This document shows positions 18,571 through 27,746 of a DNA stretch of 28,195 bases, piece after piece. This DNA comes from Chara braunii (lineage: Eukaryota; Streptophyta; Charophyceae; Charales; Characeae). The translations under genes were made by a program, and so were the position numbers. The notes under the pieces are model-generated. The model was not told the origin of the DNA, searched no databases, and saw only the letters and a program-made list of their open reading frames with translations. The stretch covers positions 697,847-726,041 of the forward strand of contig BFEA01000034.1 of the NCBI GenBank assembly GCA_003427395.1, read 5' to 3'. Position 1 is the stretch's first letter, and each line of letters begins with the position of its first letter.

Positions 18571-18710
18571 TGCTCACTTTGTGAAAACTCAAACAAACGA
18601 AAAATTACGAACATACATCTTTCTGTCAAATAAATTAAAAGAAAACAAAAACAAAAACAAAAACAAAAAACAAAACAAGAACGAGAGAAAGAAAGCGCAC
18701 CCGTGTGTGT

Positions 18711-18760
<50 letters not shown>

Positions 18761-19048
18761 CACGCTGTCCATTGCACCGCGAATGTGCAAAATGCAAATG
18801 AATCTACCCACGTTCTTGCGGAAGATTCATTCACACTTTGCAGCTTTGGAGAAGAGTGGGACGCGGGCGCTACTCATCAGATGTGCCAAAAGAGAGCGAA
18901 TCTTCCAGTGTTCTTGCAGAAGATTCATTCTGATTTTCACACATAACGCACTACTCTTCTCCAAAGCTGCAAAGTGTGAATGAATCTTCCGCAAGAACGT
19001 GGGTAGATTCATTTGCATTTTGCACATTCGCGGTGCAATGGATAGCAT

Positions 19049-19093
<45 letters not shown>

Positions 19094-19233
19094 ACACACA
19101 CGGGTGCGCTTTCGTTCTTTCGTTCTTGTTTTGTTTTTTGTTTTTGTTTTTGTTTTTGTTTTCTTTTTTTTAATTTGACAGAAAGACGTACGTGCGTAAT
19201 TTTTCGTTTGTTTGAGTTTTCACAAAGTGAGCA
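18571..19233. repeat. Large near-perfect inverted repeat (arms about 285 bp, loop 95 bp)
   Basis: The left arm 18571-18857 and right arm 18953-19233 are reverse complements with few differences. Outer edges TGCTCACTTTGTGAAAACTC and GAGTTTTCACAAAGTGAGCA match exactly, and inner edges GCTTTGGAGAAGAGT and ACTCTTCTCCAAAGC match exactly. Each arm has an (A4C)/(T4G) pentamer-like run and a microsatellite, (GA) at 18714-18757 and (TC) at 19053-19091. A transcript would form a long hairpin. No protein is encoded. Confidence 0.9.
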
Positions 19234-19516
19234 TTGCAGAAGATTCATTCTCATTTTCACACATACCGCACTACTGCACACCATAAGACAGAGAGAGAGA
19301 GAGAGCTTCCTGACAAGTTGGCTGTGCCGCGGCAAACTCGCTAGAGCGAGCATCCCTGCAAGTTTGCTGCACCACAGTGCAACCGCTAGGATGCTCTCTC
19401 TCTCACTCTTTCTCTCTCTCTGACGCGGTAGTCCCTCGTGTGCAAAACGAGAATGAATTGCCCGCGAGATCGCCGGAAGATCTGTTCCCATTTTGCGCAT
19501 CCCCAAAGAGGCGCAC

Positions 19517-19748
19517 GCAACGACTGGGCTCCAGATGTGCAAAATGAGAATGAATTTCCCGCGAGAACACAGCAAGATTCATTTGTCCCATGATAACGGG
19601 CAACACGCCATGATAAGGCCTGCACTGCAGACACAACGACTAGGCTCCAGATGTGCAAAATGAGAATGACTTTCCCGCAAGAACGCAGCAAGATTCATTT
19701 GTCCTATGATAACGTGCAACACGCCATGATAAGGCCTGCACTGCAGAC
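19517..19748. repeat. Tandem duplication, 116-bp unit
   Basis: CGACTGGGCTCCAGATGTGC at 19521 and CGACTAGGCTCCAGATGTGC at 19637. Both continue through AAAATGAGAATGA.TTTCCCGC, AGCAAGATTCATTTGTCC and ACGCCATGATAAGGCCTGCA. Each unit has the dispersed motif in reverse orientation. Confidence 0.9.
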
Positions 19749-19849
19749 CGGTCTCTCGAGGCTTGGCACTCAGAATACCGGTCGCTGCAGGTTCGGGGTT
19801 GTTCGCTTCAGGGTCCGGCCTGAACAACCGGTAGGTACTGGTGGTTTAA

Positions 19850-20605
19850 TAACTGCATAAAGAGCTTGGGTGCTTTATTTTGCCATGGGAACCAGGTGCT
19901 AAATGTTTCATTGAAGCTTTCACAGGCAGTACAGGTCTCGACATGCCTTGTTTAAACCACCCCTCAACCACCTCCTGGAAATTGCCCTCTCTGAGTTCGG
20001 GTGGGGTTTTTTTTTTTTTCCGGGGGGGGGGGGCGACCTATGCCACCCAGCGGGCCTAGTCCTGTAATTTCAAAGTGGCAACTTTTTTCATGTTCAGAAG
20101 ACTTCACAGAAAATTCCAAAACTTTGAGGGTCCACAAATTAGGTTGTGATCTTTCCAGGAAAAATATCAGAAAATTAAATAATAAAAAAAAAACATTTCG
20201 CCCGTGAAATTATTGCCACGCCGATTCAGCACATTTCCATTGTTTTCCGACTCTACCATGTGTCGGCTAACAGAAGAAGTGCGGCAACTTCGGTGATTTT
20301 TCTCGTTCGGATATCGCGTACAGGACAGCTATTGCACAGGTCAAGGGGTGAAGACAAAGACAGGTCACAGTTCTCATGGTTAAGGCTGGCAATGACAATC
20401 CCTCCATAACAGTCACCACAAAGATTATGTCATGCGTGCTCACTTAATGCTAAACAAAGACTTGTCACACTTACTCAGGCAAGGCATGCCATGGCCGCTA
20501 TGACATATCAAGGCAGCTATGGCATACTGTAAGGACAGATAGGACAAAAAGAGAACACAGTAATATAAGCAACGTATGTCAAGAACTGGCTACTTTGTAT
20601 CTTGT
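19850..20605. other. No gene; homopolymers and one inverted-pair member
   Basis: TTAAACCACCCC at 19952 resembles a TTAA-family end without a partner. T and G homopolymers lie at 20007-20033. 20155-20172 is the inverted partner of 18399-18416. From 20330 AGGTCA.AG.GTGAAGACAAAGACAGGTCACAG begins a zone of weak GTCACA..TT.GCAAGGCATG repeats. Confidence 0.4.
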
Positions 20606-20793
20606 TGGCACTGGAAAAGGAAAGCACACTCGTCCTCACAGTTATTGAGCTAAGCATGTCAAAGCAATTATGGCATGACAGCCCTCTGAAGGACCCTGTT
20701 GGCATCACAAAAGGAAAGCATACTCGTCGTCACAGTTATTGAGCAAAGCATGTCAAGGCCATTAAAGCATGACAGCCCCCCTCATCAGCACTG
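20606..20793. repeat. Tandem duplication, 94-bp unit
   Basis: TGGCACTGGAAAAGGAAAGC (20606) recurs as TGGCATCACAAAAGGAAAGC (20700), followed in both by ACTCGTC.TCACAGTTATTGAGC.AAGCATGTCAA and GCATGACAGCCC. A more distant copy lies at about 20465-20530, and a single related unit at 15295-15350. Confidence 0.85.
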
Positions 20794-21368
20794 GCAGTCT
20801 GTCCGATTTCCACAGGCACGTTCCAAAGCTTTGGGTGTGCTTCCAATTCGTTGTGTTTCCTATACACACTCCACAAGAAAAAGCGTGACTGTGCCCGACA
20901 GTTTCGTCGGACATTCACCAACTCATCAGGAGGTTGAACCTTGAGAGCCTGGCCAGGATGCATTTGACTGAGGGGTAAGGACTCGGCTTGTCACCCAGGA
21001 TCAGCAGTACCACTGAGAAAAGTGGTTGGCTTTACTCGCATCGACCAAATTGGACACCAAATCCAAGGAAAATCTGCACCTGATAAAAAAAGTGCAATGC
21101 TGAATGTTTGTGTGGTTGACAGCCAGCTACACATGCAGCCGTTTGCACAATAATGCAGTTACACATCATATACATCATATAAAACGGGAGTCAGCTGAGA
21201 AGATAAAAATTGTAATGCTGAACGTTTGTGCGTGTTCCCATCCTAGACAAAAGTTCAACAAAAAGCATCCCAAGACAAAGGCACGACATGAAAGACTGCC
21301 GCCTTCAGTACCCGCCAAAGGAACAATATGCATGGCCAGGAGGTTCACAGAGCACAAGGAGCTAACAC
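20794..21368. other. No recognised gene
   Basis: A minus-strand frame at 20736-20963 contains WSVYRKHNELEAHPKLWNVP, which is protein-like, but no splice or domain evidence supports it. TAATGCTGAACGTTTGTG (21212) repeats CAATGCTGAATGTTTGTG (21095). Confidence 0.3.
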
Positions 21369-21525
21369 TTAAACGACCAGTACTCGGCCCAGCTACTGGG
21401 TGCAGAAAAATCTAGAGTAGAAACATTTCTAGTTGGACAAATTTGGGCGCTCCTGTAGTGGCCCGTACATTTCTAAAATCATAGCTTGCTAACAGGCACG
21501 ACTTCAGGAAGTACTGGTGGTTTAA
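21369..21525. mobile_element. Small TTAA-flanked inverted-repeat element (MITE-like), 157 bp
   Basis: Left end TTAAACGACCAGTACTCGG (from 21369) and right end AAGTACTGGTGGTTTAA (21509-21525) are inverted with one mismatch over the first 15 bases, and TTAA forms both edges. Its first 25 bases resemble those of the 154-bp element at 3585-3738, so these two form a short subfamily of the same TIR group. No coding capacity. Confidence 0.65.
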
Positions 21526-22910
21526 CAGAGCCCTCTAGCCTATGGGAATCTTAAGGTGGTAAAAACCCTTGGAGCTCATCCAGGAAGACTGATCAGGCCT
21601 TGTGACGGACCCGCCAGGACGGCGGTCCATCAGGATCACCACGGAGGGTTGAGGAAGGAGGAGATGGAGATGGAACTGTAAGGGACAGTGCAGCTCCAAC
21701 ACACACTCAACACGCACGTACTCCAAAGTGTGCAAATGCAGAATGAACCAGAATACAGACTGCAGCTGGGGTATACCCCAGTGGACTGACTGGACTAGAC
21801 TGGCCTGGTACCGACAGTGGCACCGGGCAGGACTGGACTGGACCGAAACAGCACACGTCCTGTGGGGTCAGGCCACGGCCTGGCCCCACAGGCCAAACAG
21901 GCAAATAGCCAAATAGGCCGCTGCACGATCCTCAGACCCGTAGTGGATTGCAAGAGCCATAGACATGCTATCCCCAAAAGCAGCAGAACTCTGCAACAAG
22001 GAAAACTGAGAAATCTAGGATGCGGAACAAGCTCCATGCGGAGTCCATGCGATGCAGCCTAAGCTACATAATGTCATAAAGAAAAGGAAATGTTTGATAT
22101 CCACATCCTAACTAATAGCAGAAAAATTTAAATGTAGCATGGTACAATCCTAAAAGTCCTGGAGGCAATTGCCTCATAGCTGAAAAGAAAAGATAGCAAT
22201 ATGACACAAGGTAATGTCGTGTCGCTGTTTCACGAAGAGTGGGATGGTCTCAAAGGGGGGTGAATGCAGCCTAAGAATGGAAACTCCTAAGAGCAGTCAC
22301 ACACGAAGGTGGAATAGGTCATCAGACTCCAGGTGAGGGAATGGTAGCGAAACAAACCCAATGACCCTAACAGATAAACCATCAAGGCGGGTAATGCTTG
22401 CCAAAAGCGTGACGCCATGTAGGGTCGACCATGAAAAAGGGAGCCTGGAATAGGGTGGAGATATGCCTAACTGAAGGCATGCAATAGCCAGCACTAGGGT
22501 GATGAGGGCAGTGGGTGAGGGAAACATGCACACAACTCACCTACTGGGGGAGGGAGCTAGATCTAGGAGCAGGGGTGCCAAGATAATGCTGCAGTCCCAA
22601 TGCCCATGCGATACCAAGGGAGAGCCCAACTCAGCGAGACCCAGCTAAGTGAGAACCATCATTCGACACATGCAAGGGAATGTACAGGATACGGTGGTGG
22701 TGTGAAGTAATCACGTCCAAAGTACCTGAAGCTGATAACATGGCTGAAGTATAAAAAGTAGTTGAAGTCGTCGAAGTGGTCGATGACGTCCATGGAGTAC
22801 GAGTCTAGTCGATGTCGAAGTAGAGCCGCAAAACACTCACATCCTAAAGAAGTTGATGATCGAGTACCTGATGGTGTGAGTCATTAGGGAGATAGTAGGT
22901 GATCACAGTG
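21526..22910. other. No gene; region 3' of the retrotransposon
   Basis: Downstream (minus strand) of the chromodomain stop. I looked for a polypurine tract and a 3' LTR matching 27747-28195 and found neither. 21600-21950 is GC-richer with ACTGGACTGGACC-type repeats and the hairpin at 21859-21892. 22690-22900 has AGT.GT.GAAGT.GTCGA repeats. No host exon is supported. Confidence 0.45.
21859..21892. repeat. Tight GC-rich hairpin
   Basis: CCTGTGGGGTCAGGCC (21859-21874) and GGCCTGGCCCCACAGG (21877-21892) pair along 16 positions with one mismatch (T opposite G, a wobble in one of the two possible transcripts) and a two-base loop. There is no U-tract, so it does not look like a terminator. Confidence 0.8.
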
Positions 22911-23379
22911 TCAATAGTCGACACGCCGAGGGCGTCGACGAATGCGCTGTGGATGCGCAAAGGCGTCCGTCTGCTGCTGAACAATGGCCTCAATGGGAGC
23001 GGGCTTGTCCTCGGCAATCTCCTCAGCCAGAGGAGGAGGAAAAGGGTCAGTCAATTGAGTAGGAGCAGATGTCTCAGCACGACGAGCACGGTCATATGCA
23101 CGCACCAACATCCGAGCGTGCTCCAAGTGCTCAAGGGGCTCCCAAGTAGCCACCTCATCAGGATAACCCTTCCAGCGCACAAGGTACTCAATGCGTGGAG
23201 GGGTATCCTTGGTAACTCGACGAGATACGATGTCGGAAACGACGAAATCCTTGTGACCATCCACGATGATAAGTGGCGAACGCTCATAAGGGCGTCCGAC
23301 AAAACGCTCCGACGGTCTGCGACAAGGACGCAGCAAGGAGACGTGGTAAACATCAAGTACGCGAGCCTATCGAAGGTAA
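22911..23379 (-). pseudogene. Chromodomain end of the pol relic
   Basis: A 141-codon frame (23336-22911) opens with an LRP sequence typical of the integrase C-terminal linker and has a chromodomain at about residues 32-82. The core reads YLVRWKGYPDEVATWEPLEH, and Trp55 and Trp65 are two of the aromatic positions that in chromodomains cage methyl-lysine. In chromoviruses this module directs integration to heterochromatin. After it comes a Pro/Arg-rich tail ending RRVDY. The same frame continues upstream through KLPDYLR but is interrupted by a TAG at about 23369-23371, so it is detached from the integrase. Confidence 0.85.
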
Positions 23380-24430
23380 TCAGGTAGCTTCACACGGACT
23401 AGCGGCAGTATCAAAACCGACGGCCAGAAGGATGCCGCATGGACCGAAGAAGCGACGACTGAACTTGCAAGGCATATCCGCTTCGAGTTGCAAGTGGCGT
23501 GCGTCGACGAGCACATCATCACCGACTTTGAGTGGATGATCCATTCGTGATCGGTTTGCTCGTGTGATCATGCGGGTCTGGGAGTCGGTTAGACTCTCGT
23601 GTGTGCGCTTCATAATCGCCACCATGTGGGCGATCCACTCGTCAAACGCAGGGCAACGAGTGTCTGGGTGCAACCGCGACGATCGTAGGAAGTCCGTGAG
23701 TGCGCGAGGGTGGTAGTCGAGGTCGCAATAGAATGGCGACATCTTCGTGGCTAGCGAAACAACGTGGTTGTACGCAATCTCCGCGCGGGCCAAGTATAAG
23801 TCCCACTGCTGGTCACCCCTAATTAACTTTCGGAGGATATCCCCGAGAGTTTTATTGATGACCTCAGTCCGACCATCCGTCTGAGGGTGGTAAGACGATG
23901 AGAAGCGGTGCTGGGATCCGTACACCTCAAGTAGGCGTCTCCAAAATATGCTGATAAAGCGCGGGTCATGGTCGAAGATGATGCTCTGAGGTAAGTTGTG
24001 ATCTCCCACGACTCGGTTGAAAACCACGTCAGCAACCTCAGAGGGCTAATGCGATAGCGGCACGGGACAAAGCGTGCACTCTTCGCGAAGCGATCGACGA
24101 CGACCAAGATAACATCATGACCGCGCTCAGTGGGTGGAAGAAGGGGGCCCATGAAATCCATCGAGATGGACTGCCAACAACCCTCGGGTATAGGTAGGGG
24201 TTGAAGTAACCCATACGGAAGGTGCTTCGCACTGTTCACCTCCTGGTACATAGGACACTCCTAGATGTAGGCTTTGACGAAGTCCTTGTGGAAGCCCATA
24301 TGCCCGGCAGTAAACATGAGCCAACGTCTTGTGGAAGCCCATATGCCCGGCAGTTGTCTGGTCATGGAACTCTGTTACAGCCTGGACACGGAGTTGTCCC
24401 GTGCAGGGAAGGCAGATACATGGTTCTAGC
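23380..24430 (-). pseudogene. Integrase relic (HHCC zinc finger plus DDE core)
   Basis: An HHCC zinc finger begins near 24400 (EFHDQTTAGHMGFHKT gives both His), but the Cys pair is damaged: ECPMYQE has Tyr where the second Cys belongs. A 27-bp duplication (24285-24354) also splits the finger and shifts its frame. The DDE core is recognisable. The first Asp is in SMDFMG (about 24158) in the 24251-23823 frame; the second Asp (FDHDPRF) and the Glu (DGRTEVINKT, about 23865) are in the 24027-23380 frame. The two frames are offset, with the break at about 24045-24050. The GPF-like linker (FGPCGI) is followed by another shift near 23400. Integrase inserts the element's DNA copy into chromosomes; this one cannot be made intact. 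Confidence 0.9.
24285..24354. repeat. 27-bp duplication inside the integrase zinc finger
   Basis: CTTGTGGAAGCCCATATGCC plus CGGCAGT occurs at 24285-24311 and at 24328-24354, 43 bases apart, without a mismatch. On the minus strand the second reading of the block is in another frame. Confidence 0.9.
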
Positions 24431-24570
24431 TGACCAGATCTACCATGTCAGTACAGGAGACCGTTCTCACCACGTGAGTATGAGTGAACGGTCTTGCCAC
24501 TCCACAATGTCGCATGGATGACGCGATAATCTGGGCATTGGCGGTACTGAGTGCAATATGCGTCGATCAC

Positions 24571-25299
24571 CTAGTGATCAACAATGGTGATGGAAATGGC
24601 AGCAAGATGGATGGGTTCCTGATTGTGATCAGGACGGCGGGACAACGCATCGACGACGCGGTTCGTTTCACCCTTGATGGGCTGAGTGCTGAAACTGAAC
24701 TCGGATAAGTCATGCCACCAATGTGCCTGTCCAGGGGAAAGTTTGGGCTTAGTGAGGAAAGCCTGGACAACTGAGTTGTACGTGCACAACTTGAAGGGCG
24801 CCCCGTGCAGATAATGACGCCAATGCCGGGTAACATAAACTACTGCGAGAACCTCACGTTCATTGGCAATGTAGTTTATCTCAACAGGCACTAGCTGCCC
24901 GGAAGTAGAATCTTCAGCACGAGCCTCCACAGTCCCATCCTCCGCGATGGTCGAGGAGTAAGTAACGGGAGGACTGTCAGTGGAGGAAAGTGGCGGGAGG
25001 ATAGGCGTCAGTCGAGAAGCAGTGTCATCAGGAGAGGGGGAGGAAGGAGGAACAAGAGGCAAGGTGAATCGGGAGGAGAGAAAAACACTTGAGAGAGTAC
25101 AACTCCTACTGCAAAATCCGACGCATCAGTGGTAACGATGAAGGGACAATCAAAATCAAGGAGGCAAAAAACCGCACACAAGTCACCGCCTTCTTGAGGC
25201 CGCGAAAAGCATCCTCGCAGAGGGGTGTCCGGAACCATGGCGGGTTCTTCCGGCGGAGGGTGGAGATAAGGACATAGGAATACCTGGTCAAACACATTG
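24571..25299 (-). pseudogene. RNase H relic
   Basis: The N-terminal strand with the first catalytic Asp (PFIVTTDASDFAVGVVLSQ, Asp at about 25127) sits at the end of the RT frame (25871-25008). The rest is in the 25062-24571 frame: INYIANEREVLAVVYVTRHW with the catalytic Glu, then HYLHGAPFKLCTYNSVVQAF, then the typical end VVDALSRRPD. In active enzymes the CTYNS site is T-D-x-S/T, so an Asp-to-Tyr change has removed a catalytic residue. The connection segment before it (CEDAFRGLKKAVT) is in yet another frame (25297-25106). RNase H would degrade the RNA strand during reverse transcription. Confidence 0.85.
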
Positions 25300-25871
25300 T
25301 GTCCTAGGAAGTCCACTTTGCTCTGGGCAAAGCGGCACTTACTAAGCTTGGCACAGAAGCCATGCTTGCATAAGCCCAGTAGGACATCGCGGAGTTGTCT
25401 GAGATCGTCTTGTAGACCAGGATGTCGTCCATCGGGTGCATTGGTGAGGCCGAACGGCATCACCGTGAACTCATAGTGGCCTAAGTGCGACCGGAAGGCA
25501 ATCTTCGGTTGATCCTCTGTGGCCACGCGGATCTGATGGTAACCGCTACGAAGATCAATCTTCGTAAAGAAGTGGTTGTCTGCCAGACGATCAAACAGCT
25601 CATACGCACGAGGCATGGGATAGTTATTCTTAACCGTGTAACGGTTAAGGGCGCGATCGTCGATGTAGAGGCGAAGAGTTTTGTCTGCTTTGCGAGCAAA
25701 GACGACGGGTGCACCCCAAGGGGAGTTACTGGGTTTAATGAAACCCAATCGAAGGAGCTCCTCAAGCTCACACTCGAGTGCCATCGCCTCTCGAATCGAG
25801 AGTCGGTAGGGTGCCTGATGGTCGACGCAATAGTCTGGCATGAGCTGGATACAATGCTCAACACCTCGCAT
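25300..25871 (-). pseudogene. Reverse transcriptase relic with damaged active site
   Basis: The frame from 25871 reads a Ty3/gypsy RT: GFIKPSNSPWGAPVVFARK, then LYIDDRALN, then FFTKIDLRSGYHQIR with the first catalytic Asp (about 25554-25556), then FTVMPFGLTNAP. Directly after NAP (about 25433) the block that normally leads to the Y-x-D-D box is missing. An MDDILVY string is still encoded at 25432-25412 but in a different frame and without its preceding Tyr. The main frame resumes with QLRDVL...HGFCAKLSKCRF and VDFLGH. So about 20-25 residues are deleted and the catalytic pair is out of frame, making this polymerase inactive. RT would copy the element's RNA into DNA. Confidence 0.92.
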
Positions 25872-26432
25872 GGGAGGAATCCCGCTGTACGAGAACTACA
25901 GGGGGAAAATGACGCGGTACTCTCAAATCAAATCTCGAACGGCAGGCTCTAAGTCGATCGTGAAACGTGTGAGTTCCTCAGCGTCTACGTCGGCGCGAGA
26001 CGTATGAGTGGACTGTACAGTCCACAACACAGGGACCTGGGACGTTGAAGGAGTATCCGCAGGCTGACGGGTGGATGTGGAGATGGGAGTTGCGAAGATG
26101 GAAAAAGGGTCAAGAAGAAAGGAAAGCGAGACCCGAAGGTAGCTAGGCGAGCTTCCTCAACCACTCATGGGAGTGCACGACCCATGGCGAACATAGCCAT
26201 CTGCACGCGCTCGGCCACTGGGACAGTGTCGTCTGCCAGGTGATACTGGATGACGTCTCGGAGCTCGACATCCTCCGAGGGTAGGGTCAAGCTCGGTCGA
26301 GGCGTCCTCGCCGTACTCCAGTGAAGCAAAGAGAATGGCACTCCAGGTCAAGCTGGTCGGCGAAAGAGGCCAGAGAAAAACGATCGACCGAGAGTAGCAC
26401 CGCATGACTGGGTGGAGGCAGTGGTGGATCAC
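25872..26432 (-). pseudogene. Protease/linker region, heavily decayed
   Basis: Between gag and RT the minus strand has coding-like fragments in several frames, for example ELRDVIQYHLADDTVPVAER and VQMAMFAMGRALPWVVEE (about 26270-26150), and ELTRFTIDLEPAV near 25950, just before RT. I do not find the aspartic-protease D-T/S-G motif, so the protease is either lost or unrecognisable. Confidence 0.55.
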
Positions 26433-27669
26433 AAAGAAGATGGGGCGTCAGAGAAGCGATTCCGCATCTTCTAGTACTGTTGAGCAGCTTCGTAGGCCTG
26501 CTCTGAGGAGGCGAAGCTCTGTCGCTCGAGCTCGATGCAATAGTCAGTCGGAAGAGTAACTACGAACCTGTTGGTCAAAAGGACCTTAGGTAGGAGTGTC
26601 GCATCGCAAATGAGGCGGGCGTCCTGAAACACTCTAATGTGACACTCGAGATCGGCTGGTGCGGAAGACCCACGTGACCCGACCGGCTGGTGCGGAGGAC
26701 CGGTGCCACTGCGTCGGTCGCATCGTGGAAAGTGTCGTAGCGGTCAAGGAGGAACGCGGTGAAATCCGCGAGAGTGGGATCCTCACTTGAGCGAGTGCGA
26801 TGGGTATAATAGTTCTCCCATGCGAAGAGTGCGCTGCCTCGCAGCACCACAACGCCTGACTAGTGTTAGTCAGTGTAAGCGCACGTGTGGCAGCCTGCAA
26901 CCAGTGCGACACACATTGTACCATCGTAGTCACATATGTCCGACAGACGCACAAGGTTGGAACCGCCGTGCTGACGGCAAGGGGAGAGAGGTTGACTGGC
27001 CTGCATTGCGGCCGCAAATGTCGAGGCCGGTGAAGAGGTAGACGTGGTAGCAGGCTACTGGTGGAAGGTCCAGCAGACTAGGGAAAGACAACAGCCAACT
27101 GTGATGAAGTAGCGAGATAGGCGGGTAGAGGGGGGGGAGCCGATTGAGGGAAATGAGCAGGCAAGACAAAGGGTGAGCAACCTGTGTAGGGTGAGGCTGT
27201 CTCACGAAGAGAATCTCCGCCTGGAGCTCCGCCACAGTGTCCTGTAGGGTAGCCACCCGCTGGGTGCGCGGGGTCGAACGTGGAGGCCGCGAAGATTGTA
27301 CCCTAGCAGGAGGAAGAACTCCGAGCCACTGCCGCGACCGGTGCAGGAAGCTGGGATGCAGCACCAAGGTGGGTAGATGAAATTGCCTAGCCAGATACCG
27401 GTAACTGGGCGACAGCACACGCGACAGAGGCCGAAGCGGCAGGGGCGACGGGAGCCAATGAATGTGCCGCAACAGACGGTATGGTCTGAGCGACAGCAAC
27501 ACTCACTACTGCACAGGGGGAGTGTTGACCAGGCCCGCGAAGAAGGACGAACCACCACATCTCCGTTCTTGAAGTCGTGGAGAGTCGGACTTTGAGCGGT
27601 GGGGAGAGCGATGAGGAAAACCCTTGAGGCAGTGAACTTCAAGCGCGAGCCCATTGACTTGTGTCGCAT
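26433..27669 (-). pseudogene. Gag relic
   Basis: The N-terminal part (27502-26930 frame) is Pro/Ser/Arg-rich with a short coiled-coil-like stretch, RVATLQDTVAELQAEI. The capsid-like core appears in another frame (26850-26575): LRGSALFAWENYYTHRTR, then PTLADFTAFLLDRYDTFHDA, which matches the general Retrotrans_gag pattern. The frame then changes again (about 26600) to LLTNRFVVTLPTDYCIELER and ends at a TAG near 26480 within QQY. No CCHC zinc knuckle was found. Gag would form the virus-like particle; at least three frame changes prevent this. Confidence 0.7.
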
Positions 27670-27730
27670 ATCGTAACGGTATAGACCAAAACACGAACCG
27701 ACCTCTCACAAACAAGATAACACAGCGAAA

Positions 27731-27745
27731 GGCTTATAGATACCA
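27731..27745 (-). other. Primer-binding site
   Basis: Minus-strand TGGTATCTATAAGCC begins one base inside the LTR's CA end (27748-27747). The first seven bases match the initiator-Met-tRNA primer site of plant LTR elements and the rest is diverged. The equivalent position in the left copy (1419-1408) also starts TGGTAT. Confidence 0.65.
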
Positions 27746-27746
27746 A

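Larger units (their letters stand above)
18441..19849. mobile_element. Long TIR element with internal giant inverted repeat, 1.4 kb
   Basis: Ends TTCAACCACCAGTACCT (18441-18457) and AGGTACTGGTGGTTTAA (19833-19849) are inverted with a single mismatch. TTAA is intact on the right and reads TTCA on the left. Subterminal sequences match those of the 844-bp element at 4194-5037 in the opposite orientation. Contents in order: a CTTTCAGGGGTCAGG subterminal block, an inverted repeat (18571-19233), GA/CT tracts around a GC-rich core (19290-19425), a 116-bp tandem duplication (19517-19748), and a subterminal block ending in CCGGTAGGTACTGG. No transposase. At least seven GAAGATTCATTC motifs occur, in both orientations. 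Confidence 0.7.

Noticed and set aside
21769-21785. GGGGTATACCCC palindrome as a promoter or operator
   Set aside because: A short palindrome with no associated gene; likely chance in a GC-rich repeat-like stretch.
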